Source: Bradyrhizobium barranii subsp. barranii (lineage in GTDB: Bacteria; Pseudomonadota; Alphaproteobacteria; Rhizobiales; Xanthobacteraceae). From it: a stretch of DNA of 64,000 nucleotides. The DNA lies in NCBI RefSeq assembly GCF_017565645.3, contig NZ_CP086136.1, forward strand, positions 8,601,501 to 8,665,500, in the 5' to 3' direction. This document shows, piece by piece, positions 18,235-26,453 of the stretch; position 1 is the first letter of the stretch, and each line of letters opens with the position of its first letter. Under the pieces are notes generated by a model. That model saw only the letters and a program-made list of their open reading frames with translations, was not told the origin of the DNA and did no database searches. The translations under genes were made by a program, and so were the position numbers.

Positions 18235-19859
18235 GCTGCCTCCTCGCGTCGCATCCAGTCTTTAAGGATTGCTGCCGCCTGCATCTGATCGAGCCGGACG
18301 ATCTGCTCCAGCCGCTTCTGCGGCGTCCGCTGCATCTTGCCTTCGAGATCCTCGACGAGGTTGAGCTCGGGGTCCTGACTGTCGGCCAATGCAAGGGCCG
18401 TTGCAGCTTCGAGCTCGGCGGCCTCGGCCGCCTCGGTCTGCTCCTGCGCTGCGCGATGCGTCAGAATGCCGTTGACCGCGGGGCGAAGGCCGAACCAGAC
18501 CAGCATCGAGGCAACGGCCAGGATGGTGACCGCATTGATGACGCTGCCGAGCTGCTTGTTGATCATCTCGACGAAGCTGATCGGCGGCACCGGCGCCAGT
18601 TCGCGCGAGCCTTCGATGAAGTCGACGGCCGTCACCTGGATCTGGTCGCCGCGCTGCTTGTCCAGTCCGCCTGCCGTCGCCGCGAGCTGGCTGATCTCGG
18701 CGAGCTTGCTGTCGACGATCGCCTGATTGCTCTTGTCGCCGAGATCGGCGACGAGCCGCGCGCGGTTGACCAGCACGGCGATGAAGAGTTTCTTGACCAG
18801 GTAACCGTCGCTCACCGTCGTCGTTGTCTTGGACGACACCTCGAAATTGGTGACGTCCTCGCGGCGGGTCTTGTCCTCGCTGGAATTCTTCGTGCCGCCG
18901 GCATTCACCTGCTGGTCCGGCAGGTTCTGCTGCACCGTGGTCGGCGTCGAACGGTCCGCATTCTGCGACGATTCCTTCTCGCGCACGTTCCGGACCGAAC
19001 GCTCGGCACGGCTCTCCGGATCGTAGACCGTCTCGTTGGTCTGCCGCTTGTCGGTGGAGAGCTGCGGCGCGACGCTCACCTCGAAATTGTCCAGGCCGAG
19101 ATATGGCGTCAACGCCTTGCGGATGTTCTCCTGCACCATCCCGCCGACCGTCTTCTGGAGGCTCGCCATCTTGGTCGGGGCCGCGCTGGCTTCGTCCTCT
19201 TCGGCGAGCAGCATCGAACCATCGGCATCCAGCACCGTCACCTTGTCGCGGCTCATGCCGGGAATGGCCGCCGCGACGAGGTGGCGGATCGACTGCGCCG
19301 TGCGCGCCTCGATCGCGCCGTCGGTGCGCAGCACGACCGACGCCGACGGCGGCTGCTGCGTCGCCCGGAACGAGCCGCGCACCGGCATCACGATATGCAC
19401 CCGCGCCGCCTTGACGCCCTTCATCAACTGCACGGTGCGCGCGATCTCGCCTTCCAGCGCCCGCAGCTTGGTGACTTCCTGCATGAACGAGGTCAGGCCG
19501 AGCGAGCCGATCTTGTCGAACAGCTCGTAGCCGGAATTGGCGCTGGTCGGCAGCCCCTTCTCGGCAAGCAGCATCCGCGCCTGCATGGTCTGGCTCGGAC
19601 GCACCGAGATGGCGTCGCCGGCCGTATTGACGTCGAATGTGATATTCTGCTCGCGCAGCGCGGCGCCGATGCGCGTCACGTCTTCGCGATTGAGGCCAGT
19701 ATAGAGCGTTTCGAACTCAGGCCGGCTCAGATAATAGGCGCCGCCGACGACGGTGACGAGAACGGCAAAGCCGATCAGTCCCAAGGCCATCAGGCGTCGC
19801 GGCCCAAGCTCCAGCAGATTGTTGAGCAGTTGCTGTACCTGCGCACGACTGAGCAGCAT
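18231..19859 (-). CDS. fliF: MS-ring protein FliF
   Basis: A 542-residue protein with a membrane segment at about residues 23-44, the periplasmic ring-building domains with the motif ARVHIVMP, a Ser/Thr/Gln-rich middle, a second membrane segment near residues 428-450 and a cytoplasmic tail that ends in the FliG-binding helix. It is the foundation of the basal body. The ATG at 19859 begins the conserved part; an upstream in-frame codon at 19892 would add 11 poorly supported residues. It is the first gene of the fliF-fliH-motB-motC-fliK-transglycosylase operon. Confidence 0.95.
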   Translation of the reverse strand: MLLSRAQVQQLLNNLLELGPRRLMALGLIGFAVLVTVVGGAYYLSRPEFETLYTGLNREDVTRIGAALREQNITFDVNTAGDAISVRPSQTMQARMLLAEKGLPTSANSGYELFDKIGSLGLTSFMQEVTKLRALEGEIARTVQLMKGVKAARVHIVMPVRGSFRATQQPPSASVVLRTDGAIEARTAQSIRHLVAAAIPGMSRDKVTVLDADGSMLLAEEDEASAAPTKMASLQKTVGGMVQENIRKALTPYLGLDNFEVSVAPQLSTDKRQTNETVYDPESRAERSVRNVREKESSQNADRSTPTTVQQNLPDQQVNAGGTKNSSEDKTRREDVTNFEVSSKTTTTVSDGYLVKKLFIAVLVNRARLVADLGDKSNQAIVDSKLAEISQLAATAGGLDKQRGDQIQVTAVDFIEGSRELAPVPPISFVEMINKQLGSVINAVTILAVASMLVWFGLRPAVNGILTHRAAQEQTEAAEAAELEAATALALADSQDPELNLVEDLEGKMQRTPQKRLEQIVRLDQMQAAAILKDWMRREEAA

Positions 19860-19914
19860 GTGACCTCGTACCAATGCGAACGTATGGGACACTCCGCTGC
19901 CAACCTTGTCTGAA

Positions 19915-19930
19915 GGTTGCGCGAGGAGGC
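19915..19930 (-). promoter_or_regulatory. weak candidate LafR operator upstream of fliF
   Basis: In the minus direction the spacer CTCGCG and a half site CAACC followed by TT are recognisable; the distal half (GCCTC) is poor. The site lies 56 bases from the fliF start, in line with the stronger copies. Confidence 0.4.
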
Positions 19931-20126
19931 GAATGTGTCGGTTCGCGGGCGAGGCGTTGCAATTTTACAAGAATCCTAGACGACGCAATGAGTTCAGGAG
20001 CAACAAGCGGGCGCGCGAGCGCATGGCAGCGCGATCGGCTGCGGCGTGTTGCATGACGTCTGGCGTCGGGAGATCTTCTATTACGGGCACATCTTGTGCC
20101 GCCACACCCGCCGGTCATGGCAGGGA

Positions 20127-20148
20127 CCGTGCTCCCGGGGGAGCACGG
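20127..20148. terminator. hairpin after the first flagellin gene
   Basis: An inverted repeat CCGTGCTCCC with GGGAGCACGG, meeting almost without a loop, 20 bases past the flagellin stop. A clear T tract follows only on the plus side (TTGTTT), so termination of the minus-strand gene is likely but less certain than for the other two flagellin genes. Confidence 0.55.
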
Positions 20149-20167
20149 TTGTTTCCAAAGCCGAAGC

Positions 20168-21076
20168 TTACTTGAACAGCGACAGGATGCTCTGGCTGTT
20201 CTGGTTGGCTATCGAGAGCGCCTGAACGCCGAGCTGCTGCTGGGTCTGTAGGGCCTGCAGGCGGGTCGATTCCGCATTCATGTCGGCGTCGACGAGCTGA
20301 CCGACACCGCGATCCACCGAGTCCATCAGGGTCTTGACGAACTCCGTGTTGGTCGAGATGCGGTTCTTGACGGCGCCGAGGTCGGCGGCGGCCGAGGACA
20401 CCGAGTTGATCGCAGTGGTGAGCTGCGTGATGTAGCCATCGAGCGTGGTCTGGTCAGCCGTCGAGTCGGTCAGCGCGGAGATGTTGATCGTGTTGACCGA
20501 CGCCGGGCCGCTCACCTTGTCCAGGATACCGGTCTGGGTCGCGGTATAGAGTGAGTAGTTGGCGATCGTCAGGGTGATGGACCCGATCGTCGGCGTGCCG
20601 CCGACGCGCGAGAACGACGACACCAGGTTGAAGGTCGCCGGGGTGGCGGCGGTCGTGCTCAGCCAGTTCACGCCGTTGAAGGTTGCCGCATCGGCGGTAC
20701 CCTTCATCTGCTGCTGGATCTGGGTGATGTCGGCCTGGATCTTGGTGCGGTCGATACCAGCGGTCTTAGCTTCGACCAGCAGCGCCTGCAGCTTGGTCAG
20801 GCCACCGGTCTTGTCGCCGACAACCGCGGTCAGAGCGGTGTATTCGGTGTCGACGGTCGCAGCCGACAGACCGAGCGAGTCGGACACGGCGGAGAGCGCG
20901 GCGTTGTCGGCGCGCATCGACGTCGCGATCGACCAGTAGGCGGCGTTGTCGGAAGCAGTGGCCACGCGCTGGCCGGTCGAGATCCGGTTCTGCGTGGTCG
21001 CGAGCTGCGAGCTGACGCTCCGGAGGGTCTGGAGCGCGGTCATTGCAGCGGAGTTGGTAAGCAGGCTCGAGGCCAT
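20168..21076 (-). CDS. lafA: lateral-type flagellin, copy 1
   Basis: A 302-residue flagellin with the conserved N-terminal D0/D1 helices (SSLLTNSAAMTALQTL, then TQNRISTGQRVATASDN) and C-terminal helices ending in NQNSQSILSLFK, separated by a short variable domain. The size matches the roughly 33-kDa lateral flagellins of Bradyrhizobium. The start at 21076 follows AAAGGGA; longer in-frame readings run into the leader and are rejected. The first of three tandem paralogues, with a structured leader (hairpin at 21120-21138) that FlbT may act on. Confidence 0.95.
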   Translation of the reverse strand: MASSLLTNSAAMTALQTLRSVSSQLATTQNRISTGQRVATASDNAAYWSIATSMRADNAALSAVSDSLGLSAATVDTEYTALTAVVGDKTGGLTKLQALLVEAKTAGIDRTKIQADITQIQQQMKGTADAATFNGVNWLSTTAATPATFNLVSSFSRVGGTPTIGSITLTIANYSLYTATQTGILDKVSGPASVNTINISALTDSTADQTTLDGYITQLTTAINSVSSAAADLGAVKNRISTNTEFVKTLMDSVDRGVGQLVDADMNAESTRLQALQTQQQLGVQALSIANQNSQSILSLFK

Positions 21077-21119
21077 TCTTGACGTCCCTTTGAAACGGAT
21101 TGAATTGATTTTGGGGACA

Positions 21120-21138
21120 TACCGGGCTTGCACCGGTA
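21120..21138 (-). promoter_or_regulatory. flagellin mRNA leader hairpin, copy 1
   Basis: Inverted repeat TACCGG with CCGGTA around a 7-base loop, 44 bases upstream of the start codon. It lies in a block of about 45 bases that is nearly identical upstream of all three flagellin genes, including a second palindrome GGCATGATGCC (21148-21158). Confidence 0.6.
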
Positions 21139-21214
21139 CGGCGGGGCGGCATCATGCCTTTGGGCGGCCGAAGAGCGGGCCCAACCTGTCGTAGCGGCGA
21201 CGATAGCGCGCGAA

Positions 21215-21230
21215 GTTTGTGCGAGGCTTG
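21215..21230 (-). promoter_or_regulatory. candidate LafR operator of flagellin copy 1
   Basis: In the minus direction: CAAGC, six bases (CTCGCA), CAAAC, then TT. It lies 139 bases from the start codon, leaving room for a leader of about 100 bases. Confidence 0.6.
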
Positions 21231-21301
21231 TGGCGACGTGGCTGGACCGCAACACGGTGAGCCAGGAGGTCACGACGCGTGACGAGCGTACGCCAAATGA
21301 A

Positions 21302-21331
21302 AAGGCCGCGCTTCGCGAGAAGCGCGGCCTT
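21302..21331 (-). terminator. rho-independent terminator of flagellin copy 2
   Basis: A 13-base perfect GC-rich stem around a 4-base loop, followed in the minus direction by TTTTCATTT, 19 bases past the stop of the second flagellin gene. The same hairpin, with minor changes, follows copy 3. Confidence 0.85.
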
Positions 21332-21349
21332 CCCGGATGGTTTTGAGGC

Positions 21350-22261
21350 TTAGCCGCGGAACAGCGACAGGATGCTCTGGCTGTTCTGGTTGGCGATCGA
21401 GAGCGCCTGAACGCCGAGCTGCTGCTGGGTCTGCAGGGCCTGAAGGCGGGTCGATTCCGCATTCATGTCGGCGTCGACGAGCTGACCAACACCGCGGTCC
21501 ACCGAGTCCATCAGGGTCTTGACGAATTCCGTGTTGGTCGAGATGCGGTTCTTGACGGCGCCGAGGTCGGCGGCGGCCGAGGCCACCGAGTTGATCCCGG
21601 CCGTGACCCGCGCGATGTAGCCATCGAGCGTGGTCATGTCAGCCGTCGAGTCGGTCAGCGCCGCGATGCTGATCGTGTCGATCGATGCAGCGCCGCTCAC
21701 CTTGTCCAGGATGCCGCCCTGGGTCGCGGTATAGAGCGAGTAGTTGGCGATCGTCAGGGTGATGGACCCGATCGTCGGCGTGCCGCCGACGCGCGAGAAC
21801 GACGACACCAGGTTGAAGGTCGCCGGCGTGGTCGCGGTCGTGCTCAGCCAGTTCACGCCGTTAAAGGTCGCCGCATTGGCGGTACCCTTCATCTGCTGCT
21901 GGATCTGGGTGATGTCGGCCTGGATCTTGGTGCGGTCGATACCAGCAGTCTTGGCTTCGACCAGCAGCGCCTGGAGCTTGGTCAGGCCGCCGGTCTTGTC
22001 GCCGACAACCGCGGTCAGAGCGGTGTATTCGGTGTCGACGGTCGCAGCCGACAGACCGAGCGAGTCGGAGACGGCAGAGAGCGCGGCGTTGTCGGCGCGC
22101 ATCGACGTCGCGATCGACCAGTAGGCGGCGTTGTCGGAAGCAGTGGCCACGCGCTGGCCGGTCGAGATCCGGTTCTGCGTGGTCGCGAGCTGCGAGCTGA
22201 CATTGCGGACGGTCTGCAGCGCAGTCATTGCAGACGAGTTGGTGAGCAGACTTGAACCCAT
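21350..22261 (-). CDS. lafA: lateral-type flagellin, copy 2
   Basis: A 303-residue flagellin almost identical to copy 1; the differences are clustered near residues 210-240, in the variable domain. The ATG at 22261 gives MGSSLLTNS and follows AAAGGGA. It has its own operator candidate, leader hairpin and terminator, so each copy is probably a single transcription unit. The near identity, also at silent positions, points to recent duplication or gene conversion. Confidence 0.95.
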   Translation of the reverse strand: MGSSLLTNSSAMTALQTVRNVSSQLATTQNRISTGQRVATASDNAAYWSIATSMRADNAALSAVSDSLGLSAATVDTEYTALTAVVGDKTGGLTKLQALLVEAKTAGIDRTKIQADITQIQQQMKGTANAATFNGVNWLSTTATTPATFNLVSSFSRVGGTPTIGSITLTIANYSLYTATQGGILDKVSGAASIDTISIAALTDSTADMTTLDGYIARVTAGINSVASAAADLGAVKNRISTNTEFVKTLMDSVDRGVGQLVDADMNAESTRLQALQTQQQLGVQALSIANQNSQSILSLFRG

Positions 22262-22301
22262 TTTTGATGTCCCTTTGAAGATTGAACTGTTTTTGGGGAC
22301 A

Positions 22302-22320
22302 TACCGGGCTTGCACCGGTA
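22302..22320 (-). promoter_or_regulatory. flagellin mRNA leader hairpin, copy 2
   Basis: The same inverted repeat TACCGG with CCGGTA and the same loop as copy 1, 41 bases upstream of the start codon. Confidence 0.6.
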
Positions 22321-22396
22321 CGACAGGGCGGCGTCATGCCTTTGGGCGGCGAAAAAGCAGGCCCAACCTGTCGTAGCGGCGACGATAGCGCGCGAA

Positions 22397-22412
22397 GCTT
22401 GTGCGAGGCTTG
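22397..22412 (-). promoter_or_regulatory. candidate LafR operator of flagellin copy 2
   Basis: In the minus direction a perfect direct repeat: CAAGC, six bases (CTCGCA), CAAGC, then TT. It lies 136 bases from the start codon. Confidence 0.65.
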
Positions 22413-22481
22413 TGGCTCTCTGCCCGGACTGCAACAGGGCAGCCGAATTTGCGGCGTGCGCGCGGCAACACACCAAACGAA

Positions 22482-22511
22482 AGGGCCGCGCTTCGCGAGA
22501 AGCGCGGCCCT
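22482..22511 (-). terminator. rho-independent terminator of flagellin copy 3
   Basis: A 13-base perfect stem with a 4-base loop, followed in the minus direction by TTTCGTTT, 18 bases past the stop of the third flagellin gene. Confidence 0.85.
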
Positions 22512-22529
22512 CCCCAGATGGTCTAAGGC

Positions 22530-23435
22530 TTAGCGGAACAGCGACAGGATGCTCTGGCTGCTGTTGTTGGCGATCGAGAGCGCCTGCACGCCGAGCTGCT
22601 GCTGGACCTGGAGGGCCGCCAGGCGGGTGGACTCCTGGTTCATGTCGGCGTCGACGAGCTGGCCGATACCGCGATCAACCGAGTCCATCAGCGACTTCAC
22701 GAAGTCCGTGTTGGTCGAGATACGGGTCTTGACGGCGCCGAGGTCGGCGGCGGCCGAAGCCACCGAGTTGATCGCAGCGGTGACCTGCGTGATATAGCCG
22801 TCGAGCGTGGTCTGGTCAGCCGCGGAGTCGGTCAGCGCGGAGATGCTGAGCGTGTCGATCGACGCCGCGCCGCTCACCTTGTCCAGGAAGCCGCCCTGGG
22901 TCGCGGTGTAGAGCGAGTAGTTGGCGGTGGTCAGGGTGATCGAGCCCGTGGTCGGCGTGCTGCCCACGCGGGAGAACGACGACACCAGGTTCACGGTCGC
23001 CGGGGTAGTGGCGGTCGTGCTCAGCCAGTTCACGCCGTTGAAGGTCGCCGCATTGGCTGTCGCCTTCATCTGCTGCTGGATCTGGGTGACGTCCGCCTGG
23101 ATCTTGGTGCGGTCGATACCAGCGGTCTTGGCTTCGACCAGCAGCGCCTGCAGCTTGGTCAGGCCGGAGTCCTTGTTGCCGATAACCGTGGTCAGAGCGG
23201 TATATTCGGTGTCGACCGTCGCAGCCGACAGACCGAGCGAGTCGGAGACGGCGGAGAGCGCGGCGTTGTCGGCGCGCATCGACGTTGCGATCGACCAGTA
23301 GGCGGCGTTGTCGGAAGCGGTGGCCACGCGCTGGCCGGTCGAGATCCGGTTCTGCGTGGTGGAGAGTTGCGAGCTGACAGACCGCAGGGTCTGGAGCGCG
23401 GTCATGGCGGTCGAGTTCGTAAGCAGGCTTGACAT
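22530..23435 (-). CDS. lafA: lateral-type flagellin, copy 3
   Basis: A 301-residue flagellin, the most divergent of the three: it lacks one residue after the start Met (MSSLLTNS) and differs at scattered sites in the middle domain and near the C-terminus (ALQVQQQLG, NNSSQSILSLFR). The start at 23435 is preceded by AAAGGGACATTCGCA. All three proteins are expected to be exported and to polymerise into the filament; mixed filaments are likely. Confidence 0.95.
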   Translation of the reverse strand: MSSLLTNSTAMTALQTLRSVSSQLSTTQNRISTGQRVATASDNAAYWSIATSMRADNAALSAVSDSLGLSAATVDTEYTALTTVIGNKDSGLTKLQALLVEAKTAGIDRTKIQADVTQIQQQMKATANAATFNGVNWLSTTATTPATVNLVSSFSRVGSTPTTGSITLTTANYSLYTATQGGFLDKVSGAASIDTLSISALTDSAADQTTLDGYITQVTAAINSVASAAADLGAVKTRISTNTDFVKSLMDSVDRGIGQLVDADMNQESTRLAALQVQQQLGVQALSIANNSSQSILSLFR

Positions 23436-23481
23436 TGCGAATGTCCCTTTGATGTACGCGTTACATTTTCACGAGGGGACA

Positions 23482-23500
23482 TACCGGGCTTTCACCGGTA
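23482..23500 (-). promoter_or_regulatory. flagellin mRNA leader hairpin, copy 3
   Basis: The stem TACCGG with CCGGTA is unchanged, while one loop base differs from copies 1 and 2. Stem conservation with loop change supports a functional RNA structure. It lies 47 bases upstream of the start. Confidence 0.6.
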
Positions 23501-23576
23501 CGGAGGGGCGGCATCATGCCTTTGGACTGATGTGGGTGGGGTCCAACCCGCCGTGCCGCATTCCTAGCACGTCGAA

Positions 23577-23592
23577 TCTTGCGCCGAGATTA
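23577..23592 (-). promoter_or_regulatory. diverged operator position of flagellin copy 3
   Basis: At the same distance as in copies 1 and 2 (142 bases) only the proximal half (CAAGA) is recognisable. Weaker or different control of this gene is possible. Confidence 0.3.
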
Positions 23593-23696
23593 AGATCGGC
23601 TTGAATTTCGCTGTAATATCATATAGTTAACATTACCCTCTGCTAACCATAGACCAGCACTTTTCGCTAACCATAACCGGCCGGCGATCGCGGTCG

Positions 23697-24437
23697 CTAC
23701 GAGAACGACCGCACCAGTCCGGAGGCCAGCAGGTTCCAGCCGTCGATCAACACGAAGAACAGCATCTTGAACGGCAGCGCGATGATCGTCGGCGGCATCA
23801 TCATCATGCCCATCGACATGGTCAGCGTCGCCACGATCATGTCGATGACGAGGAACGGCAGGATGATGAGGAATCCGATCTCGAACGAACGCCTGAGCTC
23901 GGAGATCATGAAGGCCGGAATGATGACGCGCATGTCGATGCGCTTGTCGTCGAACTTCTTGCGGAAGCTCTCCGCGGCGAGTGCTTCGAAGGTCTGGAGA
24001 TCCTTGTCGCGGACATGGGCCAGCATGAACTCGCGGAACGGATCGGTGATCTTCAGATAGGCTTCTTCCTCCGAGATCTCGTTCTTCATCAGCGGCTGGA
24101 CGCCGGTTTCCCAGGCGCGGTCGAAGGTCGGCGCCATCACGTAGAAGGTCATGAACAGCGCGAGGCTGATCAGCACCAGATTGGCCGGCGTGGTCTGAAG
24201 GCCGAGACCGGAGCGCAGGAACGACAGCGCCACCGCAAATCGCGTGAAGCTCGTCACCATGATCAGCAGTCCCGGCGCCACCGACATCACCGTGATCACC
24301 GCCATCAGCTGGATGATGCGGCCGCTGGTGGAGCCGTTGCCCGGCGGCAGCAGCGAGTTGAGGTCCGGAATCTGGGCCAGCGCCACCTCGGGCAGCACGA
24401 CCAGAACCAACGCGAGCAGCAGGACTCTCACTCTCAC
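23697..24437 (-). CDS. fliP: flagellar export gate protein FliP
   Basis: A 246-residue protein with a cleavable-type signal peptide (about residues 1-21) and four membrane segments, with the FliP signatures around residues 150-200 (IPAFMISELRRSFEIGFLI) and a Met-rich plug region (MSMGMMMMPP). It forms the gate pore with FliQ and FliR. It is the last gene of the flgB operon; its start overlaps the fliL stop by four bases. No fliO is seen. Confidence 0.96.
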   Translation of the reverse strand: MRVRVLLLALVLVVLPEVALAQIPDLNSLLPPGNGSTSGRIIQLMAVITVMSVAPGLLIMVTSFTRFAVALSFLRSGLGLQTTPANLVLISLALFMTFYVMAPTFDRAWETGVQPLMKNEISEEEAYLKITDPFREFMLAHVRDKDLQTFEALAAESFRKKFDDKRIDMRVIIPAFMISELRRSFEIGFLIILPFLVIDMIVATLTMSMGMMMMPPTIIALPFKMLFFVLIDGWNLLASGLVRSFS

Positions 24438-24877
24438 TGAATCACCAAGGTCTCAATGATCAATTCGCGGATCTTGCCCGACGAGCGGATATTGGCCCGC
24501 TCCGTCAGGTCGTCGCGCAGATGTTGAAGCCCGCGCGATCCCTCGAACTGGCCAACCGAAGCCGACCGCAGATAGGTCACGATGTCCTCGCTGATATGGG
24601 CGGCCAGGATGCCGGCATCCTCGTCGCTCATGCTATCGGTCACCATGGAGGCTTCGACACGGGCCCAGTTGTTGGCCGGCGCGGCGAGATTGGTCACGAT
24701 CGGGGACAGCTTTCTCAGCCGAGCGCTGCCGGCGTAGCTCGTGGCAAGGGGCGGCGGCGTGGCGGTCTTCTTTGCGTCGGCGACGCGCTCCGCGGCCGCG
24801 AACAGATGCAGGCCTGCAACCGCGCCCGCACCGATCGCGATCAGGGTCAGCACCACAATGGCCGCTATCAGGCGCAT
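24434..24877 (-). CDS. fliL: basal-body-associated protein FliL
   Basis: A 147-residue protein with one N-terminal membrane segment (about residues 3-24) and a periplasmic domain ending in the FliL-type pattern IRELIIETLVIQ. FliL rings surround the stator and support torque. The ATG at 24877 is preferred; a GTG directly before it at 24880 is also in frame, and an AGGGGA motif precedes both. Confidence 0.85.
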   Translation of the reverse strand: MRLIAAIVVLTLIAIGAGAVAGLHLFAAAERVADAKKTATPPPLATSYAGSARLRKLSPIVTNLAAPANNWARVEASMVTDSMSDEDAGILAAHISEDIVTYLRSASVGQFEGSRGLQHLRDDLTERANIRSSGKIRELIIETLVIQ

Positions 24878-24919
24878 CACGTCCCCTGCCCTCGCGGCGC
24901 GGCGCGGTCGGCGCGATTC

Positions 24920-25615
24920 TCAGAATGGTGCCACGGCGTCATAGATCCGATGTCCCCATCCAGGCTGCTGCACGTCAGACAGATTTCCGCGACCGCCATA
25001 GGCCACGCGTGCCTCGGCGATCTTCTCGTAGGAGATCGTGTTGGTGCGCGAGATATCGCGCGGACGCACGATGCCGCCGACGTTGAGCACGCGCATCTCG
25101 GTATTGACCTTGAACTCCTGCGAGCCGCTGATCATCATATTGCCGTTGGGCAACACGTCGGTGACGATGGCGGCAATCGACAGCTTGATGTCTTCGGTAC
25201 GATCGATCTGACCGTTGCCCTTGATCTGGGTGTTGGTGTTCAGATTGGCGCTGGTCGAGCCCTTGTCCTGCCATCCGGCGACATCCATCAGCCAATCCAG
25301 CCCGAACTTGATTTGCGAATCGCGCGAACGATCGGTCTTGTTGTCGAGCTTGGCCTTGTCCTGCATCGAGATGATGACGGTCACGACGTCGCCGGTGCGC
25401 CGGGCACGGGGATCGCGATAGAGATCCGTGCCGTCGTCCCAGGTCGAGCGATAGCTGACGGGCGTACGCATGCGGGGCGTCACCGGAATCGGATCGGCCT
25501 GTGTCCTCAGGCCGGTGCCGACAGGCGACAGTCGCGGACCGGTCAGCACTTCCGCGGGATCGCCGATGCACCCGGTCAGCATCAGGAGCGGCAGGATGAG
25601 GATCAGATTCTTCAT
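24920..25615 (-). CDS. flgH: L-ring lipoprotein FlgH
   Basis: A 231-residue lipoprotein with lipobox LTGC (Cys16). The mature part has the FlgH patterns (SLYRDPRARRTGDVVTV-like, then NGNMMISGSQEF). It forms the outer-membrane L-ring around the rod. It directly follows motE, with its start next to the motE stop. Confidence 0.95.
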   Translation of the reverse strand: MKNLILILPLLMLTGCIGDPAEVLTGPRLSPVGTGLRTQADPIPVTPRMRTPVSYRSTWDDGTDLYRDPRARRTGDVVTVIISMQDKAKLDNKTDRSRDSQIKFGLDWLMDVAGWQDKGSTSANLNTNTQIKGNGQIDRTEDIKLSIAAIVTDVLPNGNMMISGSQEFKVNTEMRVLNVGGIVRPRDISRTNTISYEKIAEARVAYGGRGNLSDVQQPGWGHRIYDAVAPF

Positions 25616-26386
25616 CTATTTGGTCTTTCCGTCATCCACGCGACGCATTCCGCCGAGCAGATCGGCAAGGTGCGCCGCGCGTGCCGTCTCCATCTCGTTG
25701 AAGATCGCGCTCGAGCTCCTCGGACTGAGTTTTGCAAGCACGGCGGCGGCGGTCTCGTCCGCCATCCCGGCGATCTGGGTCGCCGCGGCATCCGGCTTCA
25801 TGCGCGAATAGATCTCGACGACGCTGGCTTCGGCCTTCTTCAGGAAGTCGTCACGCAGCGCCATCCACTTCTCGTATTCGGCGCGCTTGGCCTCGACCTC
25901 GGCGATCCGCTCCCGGAGCTGGGTCTCGGCCTTCTCCAGCTCCCTGAGCTGCCAGGCCAGCCGCGCATCGACGGCGGGGTCGGCGACATTGCTGCAGAAC
26001 AGGGCGACCTCATTGTCCGCAGGTACCGCAGCCTGTGCCGGTGCGGGCTTCGGCGGCGCCGTGACGCTGCCCGGCTTGGCCGGGCGCACGGGCGCGACTG
26101 CGGGCGCCGGCGCAGGCTTCTCGGGAGCCGGCACGGCCCCCGTGATTGCGGGTCCGGAATCTTCGGCGGCCCACGCCGTCGCCCGGAACGACGCATTGTC
26201 GCCCGGTATCGACGAGGCCGCCGGATACGGCTTCTGCGGCCCGGGCGCGCGGGCACGCGCGAACGATAACAGGTTGAGCGGCTTCGACGGCTTGGCCTCA
26301 TCCAGCGCCAGAACGGGCGAAGCGCATCCGAACGCGCAGGCCGCGACCAGGAGGAGGAGTTTGGCTTTGTGATCCAGCTTCAGCAT
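25616..26386 (-). CDS. motE: MotE family motor chaperone
   Basis: A 256-residue protein with a signal peptide (about residues 1-27), a Pro/Ala-rich linker, a long coiled coil at about residues 125-180 and a C-terminal MgtE-N-like domain. This is the layout of rhizobial MotE, a periplasmic chaperone needed for MotC folding. The ATG at 26386 is preferred over an in-frame codon at 26422 because it begins the signal peptide. It has its own operator candidate 48 bases upstream. Confidence 0.85.
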   Translation of the reverse strand: MLKLDHKAKLLLLVAACAFGCASPVLALDEAKPSKPLNLLSFARARAPGPQKPYPAASSIPGDNASFRATAWAAEDSGPAITGAVPAPEKPAPAPAVAPVRPAKPGSVTAPPKPAPAQAAVPADNEVALFCSNVADPAVDARLAWQLRELEKAETQLRERIAEVEAKRAEYEKWMALRDDFLKKAEASVVEIYSRMKPDAAATQIAGMADETAAAVLAKLSPRSSSAIFNEMETARAAHLADLLGGMRRVDDGKTK

Positions 26387-26433
26387 CGGGCCGCGTGCGA
26401 TTCTCGGTCGAGACCTGAGCATTGAGCGACCAA

Positions 26434-26449
26434 GCTTGCACGACGCTTG
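26434..26449 (-). promoter_or_regulatory. candidate LafR operator upstream of motE
   Basis: In the minus direction: CAAGC, six bases (GTCGTG), CAAGC, then TT; a perfect direct repeat, lying in the 67-base gap between the flgI stop and the motE start. Confidence 0.65.
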
Positions 26450-26453
26450 TGCA

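Larger units (their letters stand above)
19860..20167. other. gap between fliF and the first flagellin gene
   Basis: About 308 bases holding the presumed fliF promoter near 19915-19930 and the hairpin at 20127-20148 after the flagellin gene. No coding signal seen. Confidence 0.6.

Noticed and set aside
16291..18288. A 665-codon plus-strand open frame
   Set aside because: Antisense to motB and fliH; no recognisable domain and no ribosome binding site.
20168..23435. CRISPR-like array from repeats in this interval
   Set aside because: The repeats are three paralogous flagellin genes with copied leaders and terminators, not short repeats with unique spacers.
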